This document shows positions 44,817 through 54,949 of a stretch of DNA of 64,000 bases, piece after piece. This stretch comes from Aralia elata (taxonomy: Eukaryota > Streptophyta > Magnoliopsida > Apiales > Araliaceae), in the NCBI GenBank assembly GCA_034770075.1, contig CM068377.1, positions 52,058,271 through 52,122,270 of the forward strand. The letters are read 5' to 3'. The notes under the pieces were generated by a model. That model was not told where the DNA came from and made no database searches. It saw nothing but the letters and a program-made list of their open reading frames with translations. Each line of letters starts with the position of its first letter. Within the stretch, counting starts at the first letter, position 1. Both the position numbers and the translations under genes were made by a program.

Positions 44817-44851
<35 letters not shown>

Positions 44852-45174
44852 GGCAGAGTTCCGTTTGTAAAATGGACATCCCAGGCATAAGCCAAACGCG
44901 TTTTCCATCAATCAAAGCCTCAAACAGATTTAAATTGCATTCATATGTGTAATTACAGCATGTAATGCATGATTTTCTTGCAGAAAAGGAATAACAATAT
45001 GTGGGACCGCCTCATGAACATAAAATAGGACTCACGCAGTTGATACATAGCATGTATATATGATGGTATATTGCATAAACATTGTGAAGCATACATTTTA
45101 TGTCTAAACATGCAAATAGTCAAATGTATAGCAAAACATTGACGAAATTGAAAAGTGACCGGTCAAAGTGTTAC
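44707..45174 (-). other. Leader intron of the antisense unit in B
   Basis: Minus-strand donor CTACAG|GTAACA at 45175/45174 and acceptor CGTTCTATTCCAG ending at 44707, two bases before the first ATG. The intron is 468 nt and contains a 30-base homopolymer (A on the plus strand, 44820-44849). Confidence 0.55.
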
Positions 45175-45318
45175 CTGTAGCGCGTAGATCGATCCTACCG
45201 GAGCAGTTTTTGCAGGGAAATTGAAAAAATCGACAAAAAGCCTTTGCGATCAAGAAAAATCGAGAGAATCTCTGAGGATTGCAAGTTGAAAGTGACAGAT
45301 CTGGAGGAGGCGCGTTGG

Positions 45319-45383
45319 TTATAAGGCCCGATCGTGGCAGCAGATGTATCTGCGGCTGGCCGCAGATCCATCTGCGGCTGGCC
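45319..45383 (-). promoter_or_regulatory. Candidate antisense promoter of B
   Basis: Reading leftward on the minus strand: the double palindrome (45383-45338), a 13-bp gap, then TTATAA (45324-45319) in GGGCCTTATAACC. It lies about 145 bp upstream of the leader-intron donor. It matches the LTR promoter at 31086-31154 in order and spacing, with 42 of 46 bases of the palindrome module identical. Confidence 0.6.
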
Positions 45384-45442
45384 CTGGTGGGCCCCACCTT
45401 GCTCCCTTGAAGCCATTTGACGTGTTGAAGTGAAAAGTTTAC

Positions 45443-46178
45443 GCGATGGGTGACCGGCGACGATACCCGGCCCCGACATGACGATCGACCGGCGACGATA
45501 ACCGGCGATCACGAGATGGATGTCCGGCGACGATAACCGGCTCCGACAGATAACCGACCGGCGACGATAACCGGGGGTTACGAGATGGGTGACCGGCGAC
45601 GATACCCGGCCCCGACATGACGATCGACCGGCGACGATAACCGGCGATCACGAGATGGATGTCCGGCGACGATAACCGGCTCCGACAGATAACCAACCGG
45701 CGACGATAACCGGGGGTTACGAGATGGGTGACCGGCGACGATACCCGGCCCCGACGAGACGATCGACCGGCGACGATAACCGGCGATCATGAGATGGATG
45801 TCCGGCGACGATAACCGGCTCCGACAAGATAACCAACCGGCGACGATAACCGGGGGTTACGAGATGGGTGACCGGCGACGATACCCGGCCCCGACGAGAC
45901 GATTGACCGGCGACGATAACCGGCGATCATGAGATGGATGTCCGGCGACGATAACCGGCTCCGACAAGATAACCAACCGGCGACGATAACCGGGGGTTAC
46001 GAGATGGGTGACCGGCGACGATACCCGGCCCCGACAAGACGATCGACCGGCGACGATCACCGGCGATCATGAGGTGGATGTCCGGCGACGATAACCGGCT
46101 CCGACAAGATAACCAACCGGCGACGATAACCGGGGGTTACGCGATGGGTGACCGGCGACGATACCCGGCCCCGAACGA
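45443..46178. repeat. 139/140-bp GC-rich tandem array in B
   Basis: Repeat starts, marked by the GATGGGTGACCGG motif, lie at 45443, 45582, 45721, 45861, 46001 and 46141: five full units and a part. Each unit is itself made of four sub-repeats of about 35 bp built on CCGGCGACGATAACCGG. It sits between the antisense promoter and the 3' LTR. Minus-strand open frames here merely reflect the repeats, and their frame shifts because the unit is not always a multiple of three. Confidence 0.95.
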
Positions 46179-46400
46179 GACGATAGATTGAAAGAGGGAA
46201 CCCAAAGACTAACAAACACGGTCAAGGGGTTGATACATTGACACTCTTACGAATGTCTTGCATGCATTACATCTTATGTTGCATCATAAGCTATATGTGT
46301 GGCATCATGTATGTACTGTCATTCTTACGCACTGTCATTCATGCATCGAGTGTCTATTTCTTTATCCTGTTCATTTCATTTATCATTTCATAAACATGAT

Positions 46401-46413
46401 AAAGAGGGGCAGC
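46401..46413 (+). other. Polypurine tract of B
   Basis: AAAGAGGGGCAGC directly before the 3' LTR. The 220 bp before it (46180-46400) are unremarkable AT-rich sequence after the array. Confidence 0.85.
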
Positions 46414-48537
46414 TGTAGACACCCAAATTTTGCGTTTCCTTCTACTAACCATGACAGGAGGGCGAAATCGTCAATTGAACCGGCTTGCGGGAGCAAAGGA
46501 GCGGGCACAAGGGCGAGCGCCCGGCACCGCCGCAATGTTTTGGGCAAACCAAGTTTACGTGACAATAAAGCCGTCCGAGGCAGGCATTTCCGAATGAGGT
46601 GGCACGTCTCCCAGAAATTCCCGGACTGCAGAATACGAGCCTGTCAACGAAAACCGACGTTGCGGCACGAAAATCGAGGCGTGGCACGAAAATCGAGAAA
46701 GTCAAGCCCGCCAGCCGCGGATAGATCTGCGGCCAAGTGGGTGCGCCAGCACGGAAACCAGGAAATCAGCACTACCAGCTGAGTGCGATGGGAGGCGTGC
46801 CAGCTGGCCAGCCGCAGATCCATCTGCGGCCAGTCGCAGATAGATCTGCGGCTGGCTTTGGCCAGCCTATTTAAGCCCAGCTTCGGGCAGCATACAGGAG
46901 GGTGGGGAAGAAAATTGAAAGAGGGAGAATTCCAACAGAAAACAGCAGCAAAAAATCGGAAATAGAGAGGAAAAACACCATAATTTTTGCAACAAAATAG
47001 GAGGGAAAGGAAGGAAAAAGTGAGGATTAATATCTCTTGAGTTGATTGTATCACATATATTTTTCCTTCTATTCAAATACATCAAGTTCACATCCATTTG
47101 GATATCAATTGCAAGGTGAAATCTCTTTTATTATATCAATTTCTATCATATCATTTGATTGAATTAAATGTAGATTTCACGTAAATTATTGTGGAACAAT
47201 GGATTAGGAATTATTAGAGAGGGTTCCATCGGAACAAAATTCTTCCTAATAATCCGATGATATCCATTGGGTGAGGTTTTGCTCGTTTATGACGATAAAT
47301 ACATTAGGTGGAATTGATCTATTTAGATTGTTAATTTTGAATCATTGTGGTGCGTTAAGCAACCCGTTGTTAGTTATGTTGTTGTATCTACTTGATGTTT
47401 GTGAGAAATTATGGTTGTGAGCCTAGGAGAGCGACCCCGTGGTCCAAATCCGATGATGGACATATCTTGATGTAAGAAGTAGAAATGACGTAATTTTCAT
47501 TGTAAATATGTAATCGTTGGCCCTTAAAACGACGCTAAGGCGAGAATCGTGTTTAAGGCCCCGAAATAGTGAAATTTGTGATTGTAGGCGTTTGGGGTTT
47601 ATTTTGATGGCTTACATGCCCATGAATAGCCCCGACGCGTGTTTATGCTCGATTTGATTTATGACACGAAATTGATTTTAAAGCTAAATGATAAGATTTT
47701 CATAAAATCAATCAAAGTAAGATATTAGAATCACGAGGTTAAAATTTGAGAAATGTTAATGAATGTCGATTCCTATCTAACGAGAAAGCTAAAGAAAATC
47801 GTTTTCAAACGTCACCAAATTTGATTTTATGAAAATAAGTAATGTTTTATTAAACCGTTGTGCATAGGGTTAAAGAGATTCTAGAAGTTGCCCATCGCTT
47901 GAGTTACGAAAGCAACGCATAGATCTCGATTGCTATTTTAACGAAGGTTTAAAACTCGTGTTTTGCCAAAGCGACACCTAATGAAAATCTCATAGTTTTG
48001 ACAAATAAAAATCAAATCTTTCTTATAACGAACCAACTTTCTCGTATAAATTAAAAGACATTCCGAAGCGTTCTCAAATTAAAACACGGTTTTCCCTAAA
48101 AATCCAAATGATTCTTTCATACAAGCCCACCACGACATTCACATAGGCACACACACACACACATACACACACACACACATTCATGAGTTAAAAGGATAGG
48201 AAAGCATCAAGATTGCGGTAACCGTGTTTCACGGAAGTCGAGGGGTGCCTAACACCTTCCCCTCACTTAAACAAGCCCCCGAACTCTATGAATCTCAATT
48301 CGCAGACCAATTAATTCAGAGTCACATATGAGCCAGCGATTTACAAAAAAACGAAAATTCGGATGAGTTGGTACATCCATTTCAAATATACCAACTGGCG
48401 ACTCTGGTTAAATTGGCTCATCATAAAAAACGATCTTTCAAAACCCCGTCGACCTCAATGCCGACCTTTTCCAAAAATCATCTAAACCAAAAGGCTAAAA
48501 TTGGAAAAGACTAGAAAGCGAAAACCCGGCGTCGACA
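46414..48537 (+). repeat. 3' LTR of element B (2124 bp)
   Basis: Aligns to 30694-32823 with about ten substitutions, two single-base indels and a change in the AC microsatellite, i.e. about 99.5 percent identity counted by eye. The palindromes (46806-46855) and TATTTAA (46868-46874) are kept; one palindrome arm has a C to T change near 46834. Confidence 0.95.
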
Positions 48538-48542
48538 GTGGG
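48538..48542. repeat. Target site duplication of B, right copy (GTGGG)
   Basis: Second copy of GTGGG, after which the polypurine tract of A resumes. Confidence 0.95.
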
Positions 48543-48548
48543 GGTGAA

Positions 48549-51500
48549 TGTAATATTCCGAACCCTAATAAGATCTGTATATGTAAATTATGTGTTTAAT
48601 AAATGAAATTTCATGATCTGACTTTGTATTATGTGATTGTGTATTTTATTAAACAATTAGGTCAAATAAAATTTTTTCGCCAAGTAGTTGTGTCGTGCTT
48701 AATCGGACAAAATAATTTGTCGTGCTTCCGGCGAATTCACCGAGAAGCGTCTCGGCAAACTATTTTTGTAAGCTGCTGTGTCGTGCTTAGAAATGACGAA
48801 GTGCTTTGTCGTGCTTCGGAGTTAATATAATATTATATTAACTAATAAAAATCTAAAATAAGGTAATTAGGGTTAGAATAATAAACTGAAACGGAAACCC
48901 TAATTGGTAATAAGTTGTCTGAATTGATCGATTAAAAGCCTAATTGCAATACTAGAATCTTAATTGATATAATTAGATTTTAAATAATGAATCATAATAT
49001 TAATTATGAATCATTACGATTAAACTAAACCCTAAACGAAAGATTAAAACCCTAATTATGAAATTAGAAACCCTAATACCTAATTCTGAAACCCTAATTC
49101 TAATTAGGTTATCTAAACCCTAAATTATGAAATATAAAACCTTAATTATGATATATAACCCTAATTAAGGTATTACTAAACTTAAATTAACATCATAAAC
49201 ATGAATAGCAAAAATCTAATTTTAATTAGTAAGTAAATAAAGGGAAAATAAAATCCTAGCCAATGAAAATTAAGCTAGGAGTGTGCAAGCTTGTGCTTGA
49301 CACACTCCAGCACAAGCATGACAACCTAGATCAGATTTGATGAGCAACACAAGTCCCAAGCTTAGATATTTTTGGAGGTAAGATTTGGAAAATAACCCTA
49401 AGAAACCCTAATTTCACATTGCTATAAATAGAATGAGATGCTGGTCAGCTAAGCCACAAAATTACAAAGCTTATACACTTATAAACATACCTAAACAAGC
49501 CTCTGCAATCACAAGTTCAGAATCAGAAGCCATAAATCAAAATTTTGAAGAAAAAGGTGCATAAACCCTAAATTGTTGCTAGATCTTTAAGTTTGAATTT
49601 GATGTTATGTTTTAGTGTTTAGGAATATTTGTTAACATGTTATTAAGTGATCTGGGCGATTAAATCATGTTTTTATAACAATTAAAGGGTCAAAAATGAT
49701 TAAAAATCAAAACAGTCAAGAATAGTCAAAACTCTCTGACATGTGACTTTGTCAGACGGTTTGATCGACTTAAATTATGTGTTTGATCTGTTTAAAAGTA
49801 TGTATGTGAAGCCTGATATGTGGTCTATAATATCCGACTTGAATTGCAGTAAAAGAATGTCTAGAATAGAAGTTATGATTGGTTAAAGTCCTTTGACCGT
49901 TCTGATTTTTCAATTTCTAGGCAACCCAGAAAATCTTTGAAGAACTCTGACAAGGTTTGCCAGAAGTCCATGTTGTCCAGAATTGATCTAGATGAAATAT
50001 TTTGTGTAATTTATTTGTTTAGAGTTGAAGTATGCTATGTAAACTTTAATCTTGAACCATTAAAATACCTAAACGAACCATCAATTGAACGGAATTAATG
50101 GTCAAATAGCGTTGACCATTATGACTGCATGAGTTTTCTGGGTTACCCAGAAAACTCAAGAACAGTTGGATGACCTAGTTTGACCGGATCAAATCTCACA
50201 CATGTGATGTTGTTTGATCTCAAACAACACATGTCGTTACTCTTTACCATATAGACTGTAACTAGCAACAAGAATCAAACACAAACATTAAAGCATCAAA
50301 GAGAAATTTAAGATCAAAGTAGGTTGCATAGTGTTGACCAAGTGTTCTTCATGAAGAACACCTTTAGTGACGAAATGCATAAGCAAACCCAGAAACCTAA
50401 GGTTCTATGCAGACCGTCGCTAAAGCCCTTTAGCGACGGATTTATAATAAAAATAAATAAAAATTAATTAAATAAATTATAAAATAATAAATAAATATTA
50501 AATAATTATAAATAATTAATAATTATATTCAAAAATTCATTTTTAATTATAAAAATTTATTTTTAATATTTTTATATATTTCTGAATTATTATTTAATTT
50601 AATTAAATAATAATAATAATTATAATAAATTATTTAATAATTACATTAATTATTTAAAAATGATATTAAATCATTTAATAATTATATTAATTATTTAAAA
50701 ATGATGTTAAGGTAAATAAATTTATTATATATAATAATTAAATAAAATATTAAATATTTAAATATTATTAATGATAAATAAATCATTTAAATAATATATT
50801 AAGTATTTAAAAATTACTTTAAATGATAATTAAATCATTTAAATAATAAATTAAGTTTTGAAAATTATTATAATTAATAATTAAATTTTTATAATGATAA
50901 AATATATTCTAAAAATATTATTAATGATAAAATAAATCATTTAAATAATATTCTATCTTTCTAAAAATATTATAAATGATAAATAAATCATTTAAATAAT
51001 ATTTTAGGCATCTAAAAATATTCTAAATGACAAATAAATTATTTAAATAACATATTAAATGTTTTAAAAATATTCTAAATGATAATTAAATCATTTAAAA
51101 ATATTCCTAAGCTTGTAAAATTATTTAAAAATACTTCCAAGCTTCTGAAAATTATTTAAAAATAATACCAAGCTTCTAAAAATGTTATAAATAATAAATA
51201 AATTATTTATACTAATAATTAAGCTTCCAAATGAAGTTTTATCGAACAACCTATGTGTCTAATTGATTAAGGACGCGACCGAGATACCGTATCGACGTCG
51301 AACCTTAATAAAACTTGCCTAGATTAGCGTAATACATGTTTATATACGTGCTAACGCTTATTATTGGTATACGTAGACTACGTACGTTGACCAACTGTCT
51401 TAAATTTTAACGAAACTACGCTAAGGCAAGTCTCCGAACCTTGTTACATTTAAGCAATTCTTTTATGTCATGCTATCAATTGTTATGAAGTTATTGCTAT

Positions 51501-52583
51501 TTGTTCAGCATAACTTAAGAAATGAATCATTTATTGACTGTTTGAGCTTAAAATTATTGTGTCAAACCAAATTATTTTGGTACGACATCTATACTGAGTA
51601 AAAGGGACACCGTGGATGGAAAGTGGTCCGACAAACCTTCAAATAAGGTTTAAATTGGCAATTAAATGAATTGACCAAAATTAGCAATTAACTTAAATTG
51701 ACCAAAAATGTGGTAGAATGATATGCATACTCCTAGGATATTGGTGAGGCTGATCACCTACCAGATATCCGAACTCAAAAGGTTCTAAGTCATTGAAGAC
51801 TGACAGAACCAATTGAAATATATGGTTCCGGTACAGGACCCTCAGTATCAATTATACATCACCTGACATCTTTCAAATCAAACACACTGTGTTTACATTT
51901 TTAAATGAACTTGCTGAGCATTTGTAGCTCATTCTTGCGCGTGTCTTCTTTTGCAGCTTTAAATGATATCCGTGGCACTTTTGGGACAGATAAAGGAAAA
52001 GGACATATTTACTAGTTTTATTAACTGCTTTTGAATAATCTAAGTCTTTTAAAGGCTTTTGTTGTAATAACTTAGTACTGAGAACAATGTAATCGAACCA
52101 AATGATATGTAATATATTATGATCATTTATTTCATCGATTGCGTTATACTCTGATCTTTATTTTATTTAGCATAGTTGTACTAAGTTAGATACAGTATCT
52201 ATACGAACTATACATCTGAATGAAGGTATTTAGATGATGTGAAAGTTCTATAAGCTCTGGGTTACACTTAATGAGCGCCTGTAAGGTGCCATCTTTACCG
52301 GAATGCGCCCCTCAGTTCTATGGACAATCTTATCATTAATATTGTGAATGTCAGATAGATAGGGAATATAAATATGAAAGAGGTATTCATTAGATATGAA
52401 TCTATACATCCAAGTGAGGGTATCCAAACACAGACAACGTTCTGGCCGGAACTAGTACCTGTTATGGGATAGTGTGAACCTTGGATAGATAGAAGTCATA
52501 TTTTATTGAATATTTATAGTTGTATAGTTTCACGTGAGCACCAGATCTACTACAGGGGAGTGTAGAGATTTGGGGGCGTCACA
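48549..52583 (+). repeat. 3' LTR of element A (4035 bp)
   Basis: Begins TGTAATATTCCG and ends GGGGGCGTCACA. It is collinear with 21518-25564. One visible difference is loss of about 12 bp near 48900, which removes one AAACCCTAA motif; another is TTTAGTGACG for TTTAGCGACG near 50372. TATA box at 49422-49430. Confidence 0.95.
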
Positions 52584-52906
52584 CTAATGATGGCCCGAGG
52601 TGTGCCAAACCGAGTAAAAATGTTCTTTCTCAAAAAGTTCAACACAACCTTAGCATCGTTAGTAGGCAGAGCTACAGCTTCCACCCACTTGGAGACATAG
52701 TCCACAGTGGCTAGAATGTACAGGTTATTGTAGGAGGGCGGAAATGGGCCCATGAAGTCTATTCCCCAGACATCAAATAACTCGACCTCAAGGATGTTCT
52801 GTAGAGGCATTTCATGCCTCCTTGAAATGGTTCCTACCCTTTGGCAATTATCGCACTGCGATACATAAGAGTGAGTGTCCTTAAACAGTGATAGACTCCA
52901 CGACAC
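52584..52906 (-). pseudogene. Integrase fragment of Athila element H
   Basis: Minus-strand reading shows the end of the HHCC domain (CDNCQRVG), WGIDFMGPFPPS with the first catalytic Asp, DYVSKWVEA and FGTPRAIIS. The LTR of A follows where the next catalytic motif (SDGG-type) would come. Upstream it runs into unclassified segment J at about 52890. The orientation and family fit the Athila RT and protease pieces at 62755-64000. Confidence 0.88.
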
Positions 52907-53126
52907 GCTTGCGTGAGGTGGTCGTCGCCCGGATCGTTTCTAGCAAGCTGTTTGGAGTGGAACTCTCTTGACACCGCAACCCAACGCCTATAAAGAGACG
53001 AGAACCTTGGTACAATCGATCAAGCAATGAATCTGCGTTGAATGGAACACCGACGACACCTAAACCCCGTGTTTATAGAGAAACAAGAAACTCGATACAA
53101 TTAACGATTGATGCGGTAGAAGACGT
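52907..53126. other. Segment J, left part (unclassified)
   Basis: Roughly 220 bp with no coding signal, cut by copia element D. It continues at 62184-62750. It contains CGCCTATAAAGAG and TTTATAGAGAAAC, so it may derive from an LTR. Confidence 0.4.
53122..53126. repeat. Target duplication of D, left copy (GACGT)
   Basis: GACGT before the LTR and GACGC (62184-62188) after it: a 5-bp duplication with one mismatch, in keeping with the age of the element. Confidence 0.7.
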
Positions 53127-54935
53127 TGAAAGTAGTATGCACACAAGCCAATCATATTTGATATGATGTAGCATATACTTTGTAATCTTATTCGGTTATT
53201 AAAGATATTTTACATTATCTACATAGTGCTGTTATATTAAATGTGATAAACCCATAGTTTTGAGCAATGCTTTTAAAATCATGATGGGGATCATGCTAAT
53301 GAGATCTAAATTCTAGATAGCTCACAAACTAAAATCGTTCCTAATCGTTGGATTACTAAAAAAAAGTGATTAGTGAATCCGGATAGATTAGTACATACGT
53401 TGCTTGCTCTTATGAAGAGGATGATTGATCTCATAATTATTTGTGTGGAGACATTAAAGCAAGTATGTATGTGCTTATTAGAGAATAAGTTCACTGAACA
53501 TGGCTCGCTAAAGAATACCTAATGGAGTTTTACTCGCCTGTCAATAGGAATTCCTCTAGTGATAGTAGTACAAGTGATCCTTGGACTCGAGATCATCATA
53601 GTATCTTGTGTATGGTGAGTTATACTTTGACATGTCCCTTAAGACCCTTAGGGTATATCAAAGGGTATGATTGGATATAATAAGTTATACATGGAGATAG
53701 ATGAATGATCAACAAAGAATCTATCACTTCTAGTAAAAGGAGAGAATGCCCTATGTGATTCGATAAATGACGACTCAAAAGTCTTTGGCCAAAGCAAAAT
53801 GAAACTAGAAAGAAGTTTCTAATTTGCATTATCAGAGTTGTGCATTTGAGAATCGAAATACATATAATTAAATAAAATAAGACTTGACAGTAATTCCATG
53901 TCTTATGTTTAATTGAGACATTGTATGGTAGAAGGATTGAATTGTACGGTAACTATTCACTAAAGGTTCTTTTGTGATTAATGTTGAAATCTATATTATT
54001 TGGAAAGTTGTTGATCGCTAAGGGGGTTTACCCTTATTGTAGAATAAATATTATTTATTTAAATGAATTAAATAGTTTAATTTATTTATTTAAATAAGAT
54101 TACAATTGTTCTAATTGATTTATTCACAACCGGTTTAATATGAAGAACCTAAAGGGTCACACCGCAAAAAAAAATATTTATTTAAGAAGTAAATGACATA
54201 ATTGTAATAATAAGTTAAGTGTATTTAATTTAATCTATGGAGATAGAATAAATTAAATAGCTTAATATTTATTATTTAATATTTTAGAAATATTAAATAT
54301 AAATTAATAAGAAGAGTCTTATTATTATTACAATTACTATTATTTAATTCCTAATAGGGATTGAGAATTAATTAATAGAAGTACTCTCATAAATTCCTAA
54401 TTGGATTAAGAGTTTGATTAATTAAAGGAGTTTAATTAAAATAAAAACCCCAATCCTAAATAGTTTAGGAGGGTTCCCTGTGTCTATAAATAAGAGAAGT
54501 CTTATCATGATTTAAGGTTAAACAGTTACACACTCTTTCATAAGAATTGGACACAGAGAGAGAAAGAGTACTTGCAATTTCTATAGAGATAGAAACTAGG
54601 GTTTTGCCAAAACCCATCTTCTTGAACAACTATTATTCCTTGGTGGATCACTTCTAGAGGGTAAACACTTGGGTGGCTAACGTTGATCAAAGGAAGGAAT
54701 TTAATCGGTGGAATTCAAGGAGAACGCGAAGGACTTGGAAGTGAACTCGTACCGGTGGAAGCATGGTTCTACAAGGGTATGATTCTCATACTTTATCTCT
54801 TTCGTTTAAATGATAATTGAGCACATGGATGATCATGGCGATGGTTTGTATAAAAAATTTTAAAATCTGTTTTATTGCGCTTCCGCACTATTCATGTAAT
54901 TTGAGTGCATGTTCGCGCTATAAACATACCTAACA
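53127..54935 (+). repeat. 5' LTR of copia element D (1809 bp)
   Basis: TGAAAGTAGTATG...ACATACCTAACA. A TATA box CTATAAATAA lies at 54484-54493. It matches 60378-62183 over its length, with scattered substitutions, clearly more diverged than the LTRs of B. Confidence 0.92.
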
Positions 54936-54936
54936 A

Positions 54937-54949
54937 TGGTATCAGAGCC
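54937..54949 (+). other. Primer binding site of D (tRNA-iMet type)
   Basis: TGGTATCAGAGCC one base after the LTR. Confidence 0.92.

Larger units (their letters stand above)
30694..48537 (+). mobile_element. Element B: Ogre/Tat-lineage Ty3/gypsy, complete, 17.8 kb
   Basis: Two LTRs of about 2.1 kb with only about ten substitutions between them, a tRNA-Arg-type primer site, gag-protease, an intron, RT-RNase H-archaeal-type RNase H-integrase, two antisense genes, a tandem array and a polypurine tract, flanked by GTGGG on both sides. The large size, extra RNase H, intron between protease and RT, Arg-tRNA primer and extra ORFs downstream of pol are all features of the Ogre/Tat lineage. Gag-pol is open, so it may be autonomous. 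Confidence 0.95.
21518..52583 (+). mobile_element. Chromovirus A (Tekay-type), interrupted by element B
   Basis: LTR (21518-25564), tRNA-iMet primer site, extra-ORF remnant, gag-protease, RT-RNase H, integrase with C-terminal chromodomain, polypurine tract split by B, and LTR (48549-52583). Removing B leaves an element of about 13.2 kb. The right flank is an Athila integrase (CTAAT next to the LTR). The left flank is another chromovirus tail, so no target duplication can be matched. Several nonsense codons and one frameshift make it nonfunctional. Confidence 0.92.

Noticed and set aside
44820..44849. A30 run as a poly(A) tail of a retroposed gene
   Set aside because: It lies inside the antisense leader intron of B, with no target duplication or processed gene beside it; a simple homopolymer.
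45439..46060. Minus-strand repetitive open frames (RRRSIVMSGPG-like units)
   Set aside because: They merely translate the 139/140-bp tandem array; the frame changes between units and there is no independent coding signal.
45443..46178. CRISPR-like array
   Set aside because: The repeats are contiguous and hierarchical, with no unique spacers, in a plant retrotransposon.
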